In this document: positions 63,156-63,189 of the stretch, in pieces | How positions within the stretch are numbered: position 1 is the first letter of the stretch | Layout of the letters: every line of letters begins with the position of its first letter | From: JAZUOT01 sp045604805 | GTDB lineage: Bacteria > Bacillota > Clostridia > Oscillospirales > Acutalibacteraceae | Reading direction: 5' to 3' | Assembly: GCA_045604805.1 (NCBI GenBank) | Contig: JAZUOT010000026.1 | Location: forward strand, 1 to 63,189 | Length of the DNA: 63,189 nt | Notes under the pieces: generated by a model | The model's database searches: none | The model's input: the letters and a program-made list of their open reading frames with translations, nothing else | What the model was told of the DNA's origin: nothing | Translations under genes and position numbers: made by a program

Positions 63156-63189
63156 TATGCTTATTAGAGATAGGAGTGCAAAGCCAAGA

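Overview
The window comes from an AT-rich, endospore-forming anaerobe of the class Clostridia. The sporulation set is spoIIID, the complete spoIIIAA-AH operon, spoIIR, bofA and a CotJC-like manganese catalase. Firmicute hallmarks are the rplU-prp-rpmA block with an N-terminally extended L27, Mini-RNase III, DivIB and TmcAL. Anaerobic lifestyle genes are a flavodiiron protein fused to a rubredoxin module, a separate rubredoxin, acetate kinase and D-lactate dehydrogenase. It looks most like an Oscillospiraceae-type or related gut/host-associated organism, but genus cannot be read from this sequence.

Layout. 1-3037 (-): a giant leader-bearing protein running off the left edge. 3.4-10.3 kb: mgsA, three membrane-anchored proteins (HAD phosphatase, DUF4830, TPR), spoIIID, three small unknown genes, divIB and murA. 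10.4-12.7 kb: a decayed group II intron maturase followed by a second leader protein. 12.9-18 kb: lon-engB-membrane protein-pgeF-mscL. 18.2-24.5 kb: an LRR surface protein and spoIIIA. 24.5-29.6 kb: a candidate structured RNA, then rplU-prp-rpmA-[third leader protein]-obg-mrnC. 29.8-36.5 kb: flavodiiron protein, a fourth leader protein with a macro domain, ispE, spoIIR. 36.9-40.6 kb: ldhA, DUF4364, bofA, DUF2508, an apparently solitary MazF toxin and a cysteine-rich conserved protein. 40.8-50.9 kb: a fifth leader protein, an IS5 remnant, ackA, tmcAL, psuG-psuK, xth and a sixth leader protein. 51-63 kb: transposase remnants, four tRNAs (Ala, Trp, Thr, Thr), a two-domain glycosyltransferase, rmuC, an SGNH/FN3 surface protein, manganese catalase, folT, rubredoxin, a G5/3D cell-wall protein, two small paralogues and a duplicated AT-rich repeat.

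The most unusual content is a dispersed family of six genes (about 0.5 to more than 1 kaa each). Each starts with a 66-77 residue segment resembling a Nif11-type/double-glycine leader: a CRD motif or variant, an amphipathic helix and a terminal VAGG or VSGG. In characterised systems such leaders sit on small peptides exported by peptidase-containing ABC transporters. Here they precede large, mostly helical, repeat-containing proteins, several with a hydrophobic segment and one with an ADP-ribose-binding macro domain. Two members have near-identical leaders but divergent cargo. Two members (1-3037 and 40814-42445) have an 8-bp G tract inside the promoter spacer, a configuration known elsewhere for phase-variable promoters. 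No cognate transporter/peptidase lies in the window. I infer a phase-variable, modular arsenal of exported effectors or surface proteins; this is a hypothesis, not a demonstrated function.
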